From Nocardioides sp. Soil797 (GTDB lineage Bacteria; Actinomycetota; Actinomycetes; Propionibacteriales; Nocardioidaceae), in contig LMSR01000018.1 in the NCBI GenBank assembly GCA_001429555.1, forward strand, positions 62,001-126,000: a DNA stretch of 64,000 nucleotides, read 5' to 3'. Below, piece by piece: positions 34,212-41,875 of the stretch. The notes beneath the pieces are model-generated. The model searched no databases, was not told where the DNA came from, and saw nothing but the letters and a program-made list of their open reading frames with translations. Every line of letters begins with the position of its first letter. Position 1 is the stretch's first letter. The position numbers were made by a program, and so were the translations under genes.

Positions 34212-34260
34212 CTTGGGTGTGGATCTTCCGGCGTTCGGCGCCGGAAGATCCACACTCAAG
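34212..34260 (+). terminator. 22-bp stem hairpin after the UDG gene
   Basis: Arms 34212-34233 and 34239-34260 pair at 21 of 22 positions around a TTCGG loop (core GGATCTTCCGGCG). It begins 13 nt after the stop. No T tract follows, but the fold is the strongest in the window. Confidence 0.8.
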
Positions 34261-34284
34261 CGCAGGGGGGAGCCCGCTTGCTGG

Positions 34285-34290
34285 CAGAAT
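34285..34290 (+). promoter_or_regulatory. -10 box of the ACT-domain gene (leaderless)
   Basis: CAGAAT ends 7 nt before GTG 34298. Confidence 0.35.
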
Positions 34291-34297
34291 CGCCCGC

Positions 34298-34816
34298 GTG
34301 ACTCTCCACGCCATCACCGTCCTCGGCCACGACCGTCCCGGCATCATCGCCGAGGCCACCGGGATCCTCAGCTCGCTCGGCCTGAACCTCGAGGACTCCT
34401 CGATGACGTTGCTCCGGGGCCACTTCGCGATGACGCTGATCAGCGCCGGTGACGCCGCCAGCGCGGAGATCGAAGCGGCCCTGGTCTCGTTGACCGAGGG
34501 TGGCGACCTGAGCGCCTCGGTGCGTGAGCTGACCCGGGAGGAGGCGACGCCCAGCCAGGGCCGGTCGTGGGTGCTCAGCGTGCACGGTGGCGATCGTCCC
34601 GGCATCGTGTCGTCGGTGGTGGGCCGGGTGGCCGCAGTCGGCGGCAACGTCACCGACCTGACCACGCGGTTGGCCGGGGACCTCTACGTGTTGGTGGCCG
34701 AGCTCGACCTGCCGGTCGAGGTCGATGTCGACACGTTGCGCGACGACCTGCGCGAGGTGGCCGCCGAGCTCGGTGTGGGCGTGAGCCTGCACGAGGTCGA
34801 GGCAGACGAGCTGTGA
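34298..34816 (+). CDS. GcvR-like protein with two ACT domains
   Basis: 172 residues. GTG at 34298 starts the first ACT domain (residues about 1-75, HAITVLGHDRPGIIAEATGIL); the second covers about 88-165 (WVLSVHGGDRPGIVSSVVGRV). The paired ACT layout without any catalytic domain matches GcvR-type and related amino-acid-sensing proteins. The ligand and target are unknown. Its stop overlaps the deformylase start (GTGA), so the two are translationally coupled. Confidence 0.85.
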   Translation: MTLHAITVLGHDRPGIIAEATGILSSLGLNLEDSSMTLLRGHFAMTLISAGDAASAEIEAALVSLTEGGDLSASVRELTREEATPSQGRSWVLSVHGGDRPGIVSSVVGRVAAVGGNVTDLTTRLAGDLYVLVAELDLPVEVDVDTLRDDLREVAAELGVGVSLHEVEADEL

Positions 34817-35424
34817 GCTCCCCGGAAGCTCCGGGTGAAGCGAGAGGCCACGCCGAACCGCCGCCCGAGACCGTGAACCAGCGCGTCGCCGAGTGGAACG
34901 AGGCCGAGCTCGGTGTCGAGGGCACACTGCTCGGGGTGGTCACCGCACCGGCTCCGGTGCTGTCCGCGGAGGGATCGCGGGTCGACCCCACAGCACCGGA
35001 GGTCGTCCAGCTGGCTGCCGACCTGGTCGCCACGATGCGGGTGTCCCCGGGGTGTGTCGGCCTGGCCGCTCCCCAGGTGGGGGAGTCGGTGAAGGTGTTC
35101 TGCGTCGACGTCTCCGAGCATCCGAAGACCCGCGACCACCACGGCACCTTCGTGTTGTGCAACGCAGAGGTCATCGAGTCCTCCCGCAACGAGAAGGCTC
35201 GTGAGGGTTGCATGAGTGTCCCCGACCTCACCGGTGACGTGAAGCGGGCGACGCGTCTCGTCGTACGCGGTCAGCTGCCGGGCACCGGCGAGACCGTGAC
35301 CCTGCGAGCGAACGCGTTCGAGGCCCGGGCACTGCAGCACGAGATCGACCACTGCGACGGCTTCCTGTTCCTCGACCGGGCCGCCGGCGCGCACGCCATC
35401 CACGCCCGCAAGACCTATCTCTGA
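34813..35424 (+). CDS. def: Peptide deformylase
   Basis: 203 residues, GTG start coupled to the ACT gene. Removes the N-formyl group from new proteins in the cytosol, using a metal bound by Cys and two His. All three motifs are present: GCVGLAAPQVG, EGCMSVP (Cys ligand) and QHEIDH (His ligands and catalytic Glu). The N-terminal 40 residues are a variable extension. A perfect 17-bp hairpin ends the gene just before a tRNA gene. Confidence 0.95.
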   Translation: MSSPEAPGEARGHAEPPPETVNQRVAEWNEAELGVEGTLLGVVTAPAPVLSAEGSRVDPTAPEVVQLAADLVATMRVSPGCVGLAAPQVGESVKVFCVDVSEHPKTRDHHGTFVLCNAEVIESSRNEKAREGCMSVPDLTGDVKRATRLVVRGQLPGTGETVTLRANAFEARALQHEIDHCDGFLFLDRAAGAHAIHARKTYL

Positions 35425-35427
35425 GTG

Positions 35428-35472
35428 ATCGTGGAACATCCCAGTCACCGGGCGCCTGGGATGTTCCACGAT
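35428..35472 (+). terminator. 17-bp perfect hairpin after def
   Basis: ATCGTGGAACATCCCAG and its exact complement with an 11-nt loop begin 3 nt after the def stop and end 12 nt before the tRNA gene. No T tract. Confidence 0.8.
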
Positions 35473-35484
35473 GATGAGCACAAC

Positions 35485-35558
35485 GCCCCCGTAGCCCAAC
35501 CGGCAGAGGCAGTCGCCTTAAAAGCGATCCAGTGTGGGTTCGAACCCCACCGGGGGCA
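35485..35558 (+). tRNA. tRNA with UAA anticodon (Leu), class I fold, 74 nt
   Basis: A complete cloverleaf: acceptor GCCCCCG/CGGGGGC with discriminator A, D arm GCC/GGC with GG in the loop, anticodon stem GTCGC/GCGAT with loop CTTAAAA, and T arm GTGGG-TTCGAAC-CCCAC. Anticodon TAA at 35519-35521 reads UUA (Leu). The variable loop is only 5 nt (CCAGT), whereas bacterial tRNA-Leu is normally class II with a long variable arm. CCA is not encoded. The fold is sound; the amino-acid identity is less certain because of the short variable loop. Confidence 0.85.
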
Positions 35559-35703
35559 CTCCGCGCTCCGTGAGACGCACTCTCCGGTGCGGGTGGTTCA
35601 TCTCGACAGGACGTTCGCGCGTCGGGCGGGGGCGCTGAGCGTGGGAGTGCTCGACGGAGGACCGAACTTCCTTCCGCGAGGAACATCGCGGATCGGTGGA
35701 GCC

Positions 35704-35754
35704 AGACCTCAACTGGACGCAGACCTCAACTGGACGCGGACCTCAACTGGACGC
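35704..35754. repeat. Three tandem 17-bp repeats
   Basis: Units of AGACCTCAACTGGACGC at 35704-35720, 35721-35737 and 35738-35754; the third differs only in its first base. Confidence 0.9.
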
Positions 35755-35956
35755 GAGCCGCGCCAAGGTCGGGACGGTCGCGGCCGGGCAGTGCAATGAT
35801 CTTGGTCTGCAGGCGCCCGGCATTGGCGCGCATCTTGGCATCGGCGGCGGTTCATCGACCGGGCCGAGCTGCCCTCCTGCGGGTCTTTGTGGGGAGCACA
35901 CCCCATTTGGGAACAGCCGACCCTGCCCGTTCGTTCTAGTTCATGAGCAGACCGCC

Positions 35957-35962
35957 TAGACT
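35957..35962 (+). promoter_or_regulatory. Possible -10 box of the Bax inhibitor-type gene
   Basis: TAGACT, giving a leader of about 55 nt that ends in GGAGGAG before ATG 36024. No clear -35. Confidence 0.35.
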
Positions 35963-36023
35963 GAAGGCGTACGTGGGAGCCGTCAGAGCGATGGTCCCGA
36001 CCGGCCTCCAAGGAGGAGACCAC

Positions 36024-36920
36024 ATGAAGAGCAACAATCCGGTGTTCAACCGGTCCCCCGAATTCAACGGCCAGGCCAACGCCTACGGCAACCAGACCTA
36101 TGCCGGCAACGGTCAGGCCCACAGCGGCTACGGCCAGACGCCGACGATGACCGACCCCTCCCAGTGGAGCGTCGCCCAGGGTGGACAGGGCGGCAACGGC
36201 CCGGCCGGCTACGCACAGCCCGGCCAGGTCGACCAGGGCCGGATGACCATCGACTCGGTGGTGCAGAAGACCGGTCTGTCACTCGGTGTGGTCATCGTGA
36301 CCGCGCTCGCGACCTGGATCCTGACCCCTGAGATCAGCGATGGCGCCAACCTCGGCCCGCTGATGGCAGCAGTCGGCATCGGCTCGCTCGGTGCGTTCGC
36401 GCTCTCCATGGTCAACTCCTTCAAGAGGGTGATCAGCCCGGCGCTGGTGCTCGCCTTCTGTGCGCTCGAGGGTGTCGCCCTCGGCGGCCTGAGCAAGTTC
36501 TTCGACGCCCAGTTCCAGGGCAATGTGGTGAGCGGTGCCGTGATCGGCACGTTCGCTGCCTTCGCCGGCACGCTCGCGGCCTACAAGTTCTTCAACATCA
36601 AGGTGAGCGCCAAGTTCCAGATGTTCGTGATCGCGGCCGTCTTCGGCATGGTCGGCCTCTCGGTCATGGAGCTGGTGCTCGGCATGTTCGGCGCCGAGAT
36701 CGGCCTCTTCGGGGTCAGCGGCCTTGGCATGGTCACCGCCTTCGCCGGCCTGATCCTCGGTGTCTTCATGCTGATCATGGACTTCGACTTCGTGGAGAAG
36801 GGCATCCGTGCCGGCCTCCCCGAGCGCGAGTCCTGGCGTGCGGCCTTCGCGATGACCGTCAGCCTGGTCTGGATCTACACCAACCTGCTGCGCATCCTGG
36901 CGTTCTTCAGCCAGGACTGA
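36024..36920 (+). CDS. Bax inhibitor-1/YccA family membrane protein
   Basis: 298 residues. ATG at 36024 has GGAGGAG 6 nt upstream. The first 85 residues are a soluble Gly/Gln/Asn/Tyr-rich tail (GNQTYAGNGQAHSGYGQ). About seven membrane helices follow, with the conserved ALEGVALGGLSKFF and the C-terminal DFDFVEKGI, an Asp pair typical of the BI-1/YccA fold. Family members conduct Ca2+ or modulate membrane proteases; the actinobacterial forms are uncharacterised. The last codons (Ser-Gln-Asp) are the first copy of a 14-bp tandem repeat that continues beyond the stop. Confidence 0.88.
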   Translation: MKSNNPVFNRSPEFNGQANAYGNQTYAGNGQAHSGYGQTPTMTDPSQWSVAQGGQGGNGPAGYAQPGQVDQGRMTIDSVVQKTGLSLGVVIVTALATWILTPEISDGANLGPLMAAVGIGSLGAFALSMVNSFKRVISPALVLAFCALEGVALGGLSKFFDAQFQGNVVSGAVIGTFAAFAGTLAAYKFFNIKVSAKFQMFVIAAVFGMVGLSVMELVLGMFGAEIGLFGVSGLGMVTAFAGLILGVFMLIMDFDFVEKGIRAGLPERESWRAAFAMTVSLVWIYTNLLRILAFFSQD

Positions 36921-36963
36921 CCAGCCAGGACTGACCAGCCAGGACTGACCAGCCAGGACTGGT
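36908..36963. repeat. Four tandem 14-bp repeats across the stop codon of the Bax inhibitor-type gene
   Basis: Units CAGCCAGGACTGAC start at 36908, 36922, 36936 and 36950 (the last degenerate). The first unit encodes the C terminus and the stop codon, so slippage here would only add further stop codons. Confidence 0.9.
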
Positions 36964-36978
36964 GTCGTACGTCGTCAT

Positions 36979-37010
36979 CGGCGCGGACTGCCTTCGGGCG
37001 GTCCGCGCCG
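36979..37010 (+). terminator. Intrinsic terminator after the Bax inhibitor-type gene
   Basis: CGGCGCGGACTGCC / GGCGGTCCGCGCCG, a 14-bp stem with one G-T pair and a TTCG loop, followed by ATTGTCATT. Confidence 0.8.
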
Positions 37011-37126
37011 ATTGTCATTGGACGATCATCACGCACCGGGCCGACAGGGTCGGCTGCCACCGATCGGCGTGCAGACAGGCCGTCTGATGCGTGGGCTGGC
37101 AATGCCTGAACTGACGGAGACAAGAA

Positions 37127-37160
37127 AGCGGCGCCGACCTCGGGTGAGGTCGGCGCCGCT
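37127..37160 (-). terminator. Intrinsic terminator after the acidic lipoprotein gene
   Basis: A perfect 15-bp stem (AGCGGCGCCGACCTC and its complement) with a 4-nt loop. On the minus strand it is followed by TTTCTTGTC, a modest U tract, 21 nt after the stop. Confidence 0.85.
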
Positions 37161-37181
37161 CTGCTTGACGAGTGCTGCCGA

Positions 37182-37661
37182 TCAGCTGATGGCCTTCGCG
37201 CAGGTGGTCGACGCGTTGGTGAACAGCTTGGCGTCGGAGGGCTGGACACCCGTGGGGTCAGCGTCAGCCAGCGCCTGCAGGGTCTCCGGCGAGGCTTCGT
37301 CGTAGACGTCGTCGACGAAGCAGGTGACGACCTTGTTGGCAATGCTGTCCGGCATGTCCATGCCGGCCTGCTTGCCGTTGTCCTTCACGATCTTGGTGTA
37401 ACCGGCGATGACATCGTCGCGTGAGGGTTTGCCGGCGGCATCCTCTGCGGGCTCCGGGGCCTCCTCGGACTCCGTGCTCTCCGTGGGCTCTTCGGACTCC
37501 GTGCCCTCCGTGGCGTCAGAGGACTCGTCGGTCGTCTGCGACGACTCGTCCGACGAGTCGGACTTGTTCGAGTCGTCGTCACCGCAGGCGGAGAGAAGGC
37601 CGGAGAGTGCGATGGCCGTTGCCAGGAGCAAGGACGAGATTCGTACGCGCGTGTTGGTCAT
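37182..37661 (-). CDS. Acidic-linker lipoprotein of unknown function
   Basis: 159 residues. ATG at 37661 (AAGGA 5-6 nt upstream) gives a normal lipoprotein signal with lipobox LLSAC and Cys26. Residues 27-80 are an extremely acidic Ser/Asp/Glu/Thr run. The C-terminal domain (about 82-159) has two Cys (VVTCFVDDVYDE and STTCAKAIS) and is all-helical by appearance; it occurs in many actinobacterial lipoproteins but I cannot name it. Expected at the outer face of the membrane. Confidence 0.75.
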   Translation of the reverse strand: MTNTRVRISSLLLATAIALSGLLSACGDDDSNKSDSSDESSQTTDESSDATEGTESEEPTESTESEEAPEPAEDAAGKPSRDDVIAGYTKIVKDNGKQAGMDMPDSIANKVVTCFVDDVYDEASPETLQALADADPTGVQPSDAKLFTNASTTCAKAIS

Positions 37662-37791
37662 CGTTTCCTTCGTGATTGGTCGAGGCGACTGCGTGGTTTC
37701 CACGCAGACCCTCCCATTCCCCATCAGAAGGAGATCAAACCGGGGTCTCAGGATCTGGTCGTTCCGAGTCGGAGACCTCGGCCGAGCGGGT

Positions 37792-38454
37792 TCAGCCGCT
37801 GATCGGATGTTCGAGCCAGGCCAGCACGGCCAGCACCCGCCGGTTGTCGTCCGAGGCCTGCGGCAGGTCGAGCTTGGTGAAGATGGCGTTGATGTGTTTG
37901 CCGACCGCCTTCTCGGTGACGAACATCCGGGCGGCGATGGCGGCGTTGGACCGGCCTTCGGCCATCAGGGTCAACGTCTCCCGCTCCCGGGCGCTGAGCC
38001 TCTCGAGCGGGTGGTCGCGCGAGACACCGCCGACCAGCGCGGCCACCACCTCCGGGTCGAGCACGGTGCCACCGGCGATCACCTGCGACAGTGACGCCAC
38101 GAAGTTGTCGACGTCGGCGACCCGGTCCTTGAGCAGATAGCCGACCGACCCCTCGCCGCTGGCCAGCAGCTCGCGCGCGTAGAGCGGCTCGACGTACTGG
38201 CTGAGCACCAGCACCGGGAAGGCCGGGCGAGCCGAGCGTGCGGTGATCGCAGCGACGAGTCCCTCGTTGCTGAACGACGGCGGCATGCGTACGTCGACCA
38301 CGGCGGCGTCCACGTCGGGCTCGGCCAGGGCGGCGGCCAGGGCCGGGGCGTTGTCGACCGCGGCGACGACCTCGAAGCCGGTGGCCTGCAGGATCCGGCT
38401 CAGTCCGGCTCGGAGGAGGGCCTGGTCCTCGCCGAGGACGATCCTTGCGGGCAC
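37792..38454 (-). CDS. LuxR-family response regulator
   Basis: 220 residues, GTG at 38454, overlapping the kinase gene by 55 bp. Receiver domain 1-125 with D10 in the acidic pocket, phospho-acceptor Asp54 (AVVDVRMPP) and conserved Lys in YLLKDRV. The LuxR HTH covers about 148-205 (LSARERETLTLMAEGRSNAAI, cut here at 21 in the original; core ERETLTLMAEGRSN). It is last in the ABC-kinase operon, so it very probably regulates the transporter that precedes it. Confidence 0.92.
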   Translation of the reverse strand: MPARIVLGEDQALLRAGLSRILQATGFEVVAAVDNAPALAAALAEPDVDAAVVDVRMPPSFSNEGLVAAITARSARPAFPVLVLSQYVEPLYARELLASGEGSVGYLLKDRVADVDNFVASLSQVIAGGTVLDPEVVAALVGGVSRDHPLERLSARERETLTLMAEGRSNAAIAARMFVTEKAVGKHINAIFTKLDLPQASDDNRRVLAVLAWLEHPISG

Positions 38455-39689
38455 GGCAGCTCCATGGTGACGACGGTGGGTCCCCGGAGGGGGCTGGTCA
38501 GGGTCATTGTGCCGTCGAAGGCCTGCAGCCGTCGCGCCACACCGGCGAACCCGGAGCCCGTCGGGTCGGCGCCACCGCGGCCGTCGTCGCCGACCACCAG
38601 TCGGATCAGCGATCCGTGGTGGGTGCCGCTCACCCAGGCACGGCTCGCGTCGGCGTGCTTGACGATGTTGGTCAGGCACTCGGTCACCGCGAAGTACGCC
38701 GCCGACTCCACCGGCGCCGGCAGGTCGTCGTCAAGGGCGAGCGCGAGGGTGACCGGCATCGGAATCGCCAGGGTGAGTGCCTCGATGGCGCCGGCCAGGC
38801 CACGATCGGCCAACACGGGCGGGTGGATGCCACGCACCACGGAGCGCAGGTCCTCGAGGGCGGAGACAGTTGTCTCGCGGGCCTCCTTGAGGAGCTCCGC
38901 AGCCGCGGCGGGGTCGGTGGACATCAGCTTCTCGGCGAGTCCGACATTCATGCCGACGGCGGCGATCCGGGCCTGGGCGCCGTCGTGCAGGTCGCGCTCG
39001 ATGCGTCTCACCTCGGCTGCCGAGTGGTCGAGGGCCTGGGAGCGGGAGGTCGCAACCTCTTCGACCCGACGCTCGAGCTGCTCGACCCGTGAGTGGCCCA
39101 GGATGCCGCGTTCCGCCAGCGCCCGGGCCCGGACCAGCGCCGGGGTGACCAGCCACCACACCATGAGCAGTGGCCCTGAGAGGCACAGCAACAGCACCCA
39201 CGCCCAGCTCAGGTCGACAATGGTGCCGATCAGGTAGACCACCGGGGTGGTCAGCAGCCCGACCACGACCATCGAGAGCACGAACCCGCCGGTGACGGAG
39301 AACCACAGGAACGCGAAGTCGCGCCACCGGGCCTTGTCGCGCAGCCACACCGCGGCGCGGGTCACCGGGTTGGTGCCGGTGGTGTCCGCGTAGCCGGTCG
39401 GGATCTCCTCCCCGAGCAGCTGTCCGGCGATCCAGCGGTGCAGGCGGGTCAGCTGCTCGGTGGCGGGCACGGCGAGGTGGGCCAGGCCCAGACCGACGAC
39501 GACCAGAGTCAGCGGCACCGCGAGCAGGCTGAGGATGCCGAGCAGCAGAGCCGGCACGAAGAGCAGGGCCTGGCCCAGGGCCACCCCGGTCAACCGGAGG
39601 CGTTCGACGAACGCCTCACGGTTGACCGGCTTCGGGAGGATCGAGGCGATCCTCGGCAACGGCATGGACATGGTCATGGAGTCTGTCAC
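38400..39689 (-). CDS. Sensor histidine kinase (HisKA_3) of ABC transporter operon
   Basis: 429 residues. GTG at 39689 overlaps the permease stop as GTGA. The N-terminal 200 residues form the four-helix 'putative sensor' membrane domain often found beside ABC transporters (LLGILSLLAVPLTLVVVGLG, VYLIGTIVDLSWAWVLLL). The dimerisation region carries the phospho-acceptor motif ERDLHDGAQARIA, and the ATPase has NIVKHADA and DDGRGG with GSGFAGVARR. The output should be the LuxR regulator encoded next. Signals sensed by such systems are commonly antibiotics or membrane stress; here not determinable. Confidence 0.9.
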   Translation of the reverse strand: MTDSMTMSMPLPRIASILPKPVNREAFVERLRLTGVALGQALLFVPALLLGILSLLAVPLTLVVVGLGLAHLAVPATEQLTRLHRWIAGQLLGEEIPTGYADTTGTNPVTRAAVWLRDKARWRDFAFLWFSVTGGFVLSMVVVGLLTTPVVYLIGTIVDLSWAWVLLLCLSGPLLMVWWLVTPALVRARALAERGILGHSRVEQLERRVEEVATSRSQALDHSAAEVRRIERDLHDGAQARIAAVGMNVGLAEKLMSTDPAAAAELLKEARETTVSALEDLRSVVRGIHPPVLADRGLAGAIEALTLAIPMPVTLALALDDDLPAPVESAAYFAVTECLTNIVKHADASRAWVSGTHHGSLIRLVVGDDGRGGADPTGSGFAGVARRLQAFDGTMTLTSPLRGPTVVTMELPCPQGSSSARTRPSSEPD

Positions 39690-41038
39690 TGTCCCGCACC
39701 GGCGACGGCCAACGGCTGGCGTGCCGTGGAGCGTCGTACGGCGACAGCGGCGGAGGCCAGGGTGATCGCGACGGCGACCACTGCCAGCAGCGGCGGCAGC
39801 CACAGCTGACCGTCGGGCACGATGCCCTCGTGGCGGGCGATTCCGAACGGCACGATCGTGGCGAGCGAGGCCAGGGCACCGAAGGTGACACCGACGGCGG
39901 CGACGATGGCAGCCTCGGCCACGACCGATCCACGCACCTGCTCGGGAGTGGCGCCGAGCAGCCGCAGCCGGGCGAGCTCACCGCGACGGTGGGCGACGAC
40001 CGCGGCGAACGAGTTCACCACCATGATCGCGGCGAACAGCGAGATTATGCCGATCACCACGTTGTTGAGCATGGTGATCGTGTCGGTCTCCGGGGTCGAC
40101 TCGGCGAGGGTGCGGCCGTCGATGCCGGCCAGCATCAGGGTGCCGATGCTGGCAGAGGTGAACACCATCACCGGGGCGAGCACCCCGGCCAGCAAGGGAG
40201 CCCGGCGCGAGGTGTTGTGTGCCGCCAGGTGGCCGGTGCTGCCGGCCCGACCGACGACCGGACGGAGCAGGGTGGCGCTCCAGCGCAACAGGAGCGGCGC
40301 AATGCAGGCGAGCCCGGCCGAGACCAGGATCGAGCTGGAGCCCGAGGTGGCCATCGCGTCGTAGGGGTCGTCGGAGTGGGCGGTGACCGTGATCGTGATG
40401 ACGGCCATCGTGAGGCCGTAGCCGATCAGCAGGACGGCGGCCAGCGCCCGCCACCAGCGCATGGGCTGGTTGCCGGCGGTGCCGTCGGTGAGGGCGATGG
40501 TGGCCGGGCCACTGGTCGCCTTGCGGCCGGCGATGGTCGCGGAGACCAGGCTGGTGGCGACGACGGCGAGCATGCTGATGCCCAGCGACGCCGGGCCACC
40601 GGCGTAGTCGACGGTGTCGGCGACCATGCCGCCGTTGCGGATCATGGTGAACAGTGCTCGGCCGCCGAGCCAGGCGGCGGCTGCGCCGAGGCCCGAGGCG
40701 ACGACGGCGACGAGGAAGGTCTCGATGCGGATCATCCGCCGGGCCTGCCCCGGTGAGGCGCCGATGGTGCGCAGGAGCGCGATCTCGACGTCGCGTTGGC
40801 GCACCGCGATGCCCAGGGTCGAGGCGAGGGAGAAGAGCACGATGATCGTGCCCCAGCTGCCGACCACGGCGCCCATGATGAACAGGGTGTCCTGATCGAC
40901 CTGGGCCATGTCGGTGAACGAGGTCTCGAGCAGGGTGGCGAACGAGCCGATCAGCAGGGTGCCGAAGAAGATCGACGCGAACGTCGCCGTGAACGCCGTA
41001 CGTCGGGCGCTAAGTGAACGCAGGGCCAGGCCGATCAT
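39686..41038 (-). CDS. FtsX-like ABC transporter permease
   Basis: 450 residues, ATG at 41038 overlapping the ATPase stop (ATGA). Two FtsX domains with three or four helices each are visible: about 60-180 (IIVLFSLASTLGIAVRQRDV, LLRTIGASPGQARRMI) and about 320-440 (NSFAAVVAHRRGELARLRLL, LGATPEQVRGSVV). The two RxxG/ATP coupling segments repeat. This is the MacB/BceB-like type that moves peptides or lipoproteins or gives antibiotic resistance. It works with the ATPase upstream. Confidence 0.9.
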   Translation of the reverse strand: MIGLALRSLSARRTAFTATFASIFFGTLLIGSFATLLETSFTDMAQVDQDTLFIMGAVVGSWGTIIVLFSLASTLGIAVRQRDVEIALLRTIGASPGQARRMIRIETFLVAVVASGLGAAAAWLGGRALFTMIRNGGMVADTVDYAGGPASLGISMLAVVATSLVSATIAGRKATSGPATIALTDGTAGNQPMRWWRALAAVLLIGYGLTMAVITITVTAHSDDPYDAMATSGSSSILVSAGLACIAPLLLRWSATLLRPVVGRAGSTGHLAAHNTSRRAPLLAGVLAPVMVFTSASIGTLMLAGIDGRTLAESTPETDTITMLNNVVIGIISLFAAIMVVNSFAAVVAHRRGELARLRLLGATPEQVRGSVVAEAAIVAAVGVTFGALASLATIVPFGIARHEGIVPDGQLWLPPLLAVVAVAITLASAAVAVRRSTARQPLAVAGAGQ

Positions 41039-41805
41039 GACGCCACCCCCGAGGACACCAGGTCGTCGAGGTGGGCCATCTGGCTGGCCACCGCGTCGGC
41101 CGTGGGCTGGGTCATCCGGCCGGCCACCCTGCCGTCGACCAGGAACATCACGGAGTCGGCGTACGACGCGGCGACGGGGTCGTGGGTGACCATGACGACG
41201 GTCTGGCCCCACTGGTCGACGCTGTGTCGCATCAGGGTGAGGATCTCGCGGGCGCTGGTCGAGTCGAGGGCGCCGGTGGGTTCGTCGGCCAGCAGTACGG
41301 CGGGTTGGCTGACCAGGGCTCGGGCGATGGCCACCCGCTGTTGCTGTCCGCCGGAGAGCTGACCGGGCAGGTGACCGGCACGCTCACCGAGGCCCACCCG
41401 GGTGAGCAGCTCGCGGACCAAGTGCTTGTCGGAACGGCCGCCGGCCAGGCGCCGGGGGAGTGCGACATTCTGCTCGGCGGTCAGGTAGGGCATCAGGTGG
41501 AAGTCCTGGAAGACGATGCCGATGCGGTCGCGTCGCAGCTTGGTGCGCTGGGACTCCGACCAGTCGGTGACGTCCTCACCGCCGATCAGCACCCGGCCAC
41601 CATCGGGCCGCTCGAGTCCTGCGGCACAGTTCAGGAACGTGGACTTGCCGGAGCCGGAGGGACCCATCACGGCGGTGAAGGTGCCGGTCGGGATGGCCAG
41701 GTCGATGCCGTCGAGGGCGCGGACCGGGTTGTCGGGGTCACCGTAGGAACGGGTGAGTTGGTGGACGCTGAGGGCTGGCTGGCTGTTGAGAGGTTGGGAG
41801 TTCAT
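41035..41805 (-). CDS. ABC transporter ATP-binding protein (MacB/LolD type)
   Basis: 256 residues, ATG at 41805. Walker A GPSGSGKS, Q loop FQDFHLMP, signature LSGGQQQR, Walker B VLLADEPTG and the switch His in VMVTHDP are all intact. First gene of a four-gene operon with its permease, kinase and regulator. Its ATG comes 7 nt after a TAGCGT box, so the operon mRNA is probably leaderless. Confidence 0.95.
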   Translation of the reverse strand: MNSQPLNSQPALSVHQLTRSYGDPDNPVRALDGIDLAIPTGTFTAVMGPSGSGKSTFLNCAAGLERPDGGRVLIGGEDVTDWSESQRTKLRRDRIGIVFQDFHLMPYLTAEQNVALPRRLAGGRSDKHLVRELLTRVGLGERAGHLPGQLSGGQQQRVAIARALVSQPAVLLADEPTGALDSTSAREILTLMRHSVDQWGQTVVMVTHDPVAASYADSVMFLVDGRVAGRMTQPTADAVASQMAHLDDLVSSGVAS

Positions 41806-41812
41806 GTCCCTG

Positions 41813-41818
41813 ACGCTA
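41813..41818 (-). promoter_or_regulatory. -10 box of the ABC-kinase operon (leaderless)
   Basis: TAGCGT on the minus strand, followed by CAGGGAC and the ATG at 41805. Confidence 0.5.
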
Positions 41819-41875
41819 TTTGCGTGAGGCCCTCGTCGCGATGGGCGCAAACCGCCAACCGAGGTAGGGATTTCC

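Larger units (their letters stand above)
35559..36023. other. 465-bp spacer without a gene
   Basis: Between the tRNA and the Bax inhibitor-type gene. It holds a CCGAACTTCCTTCCG motif (35662-35676, also at 20130-20144), three 17-bp tandem repeats (35704-35754) and a possible TAGACT -10 at 35957-35962. No reading frame there has convincing coding character. Confidence 0.6.

Noticed and set aside
35704..35754. Possible CRISPR or integration site repeats near the tRNA
   Set aside because: Units are directly adjacent with no spacers, and no integrase or duplicated tRNA 3' end is present.
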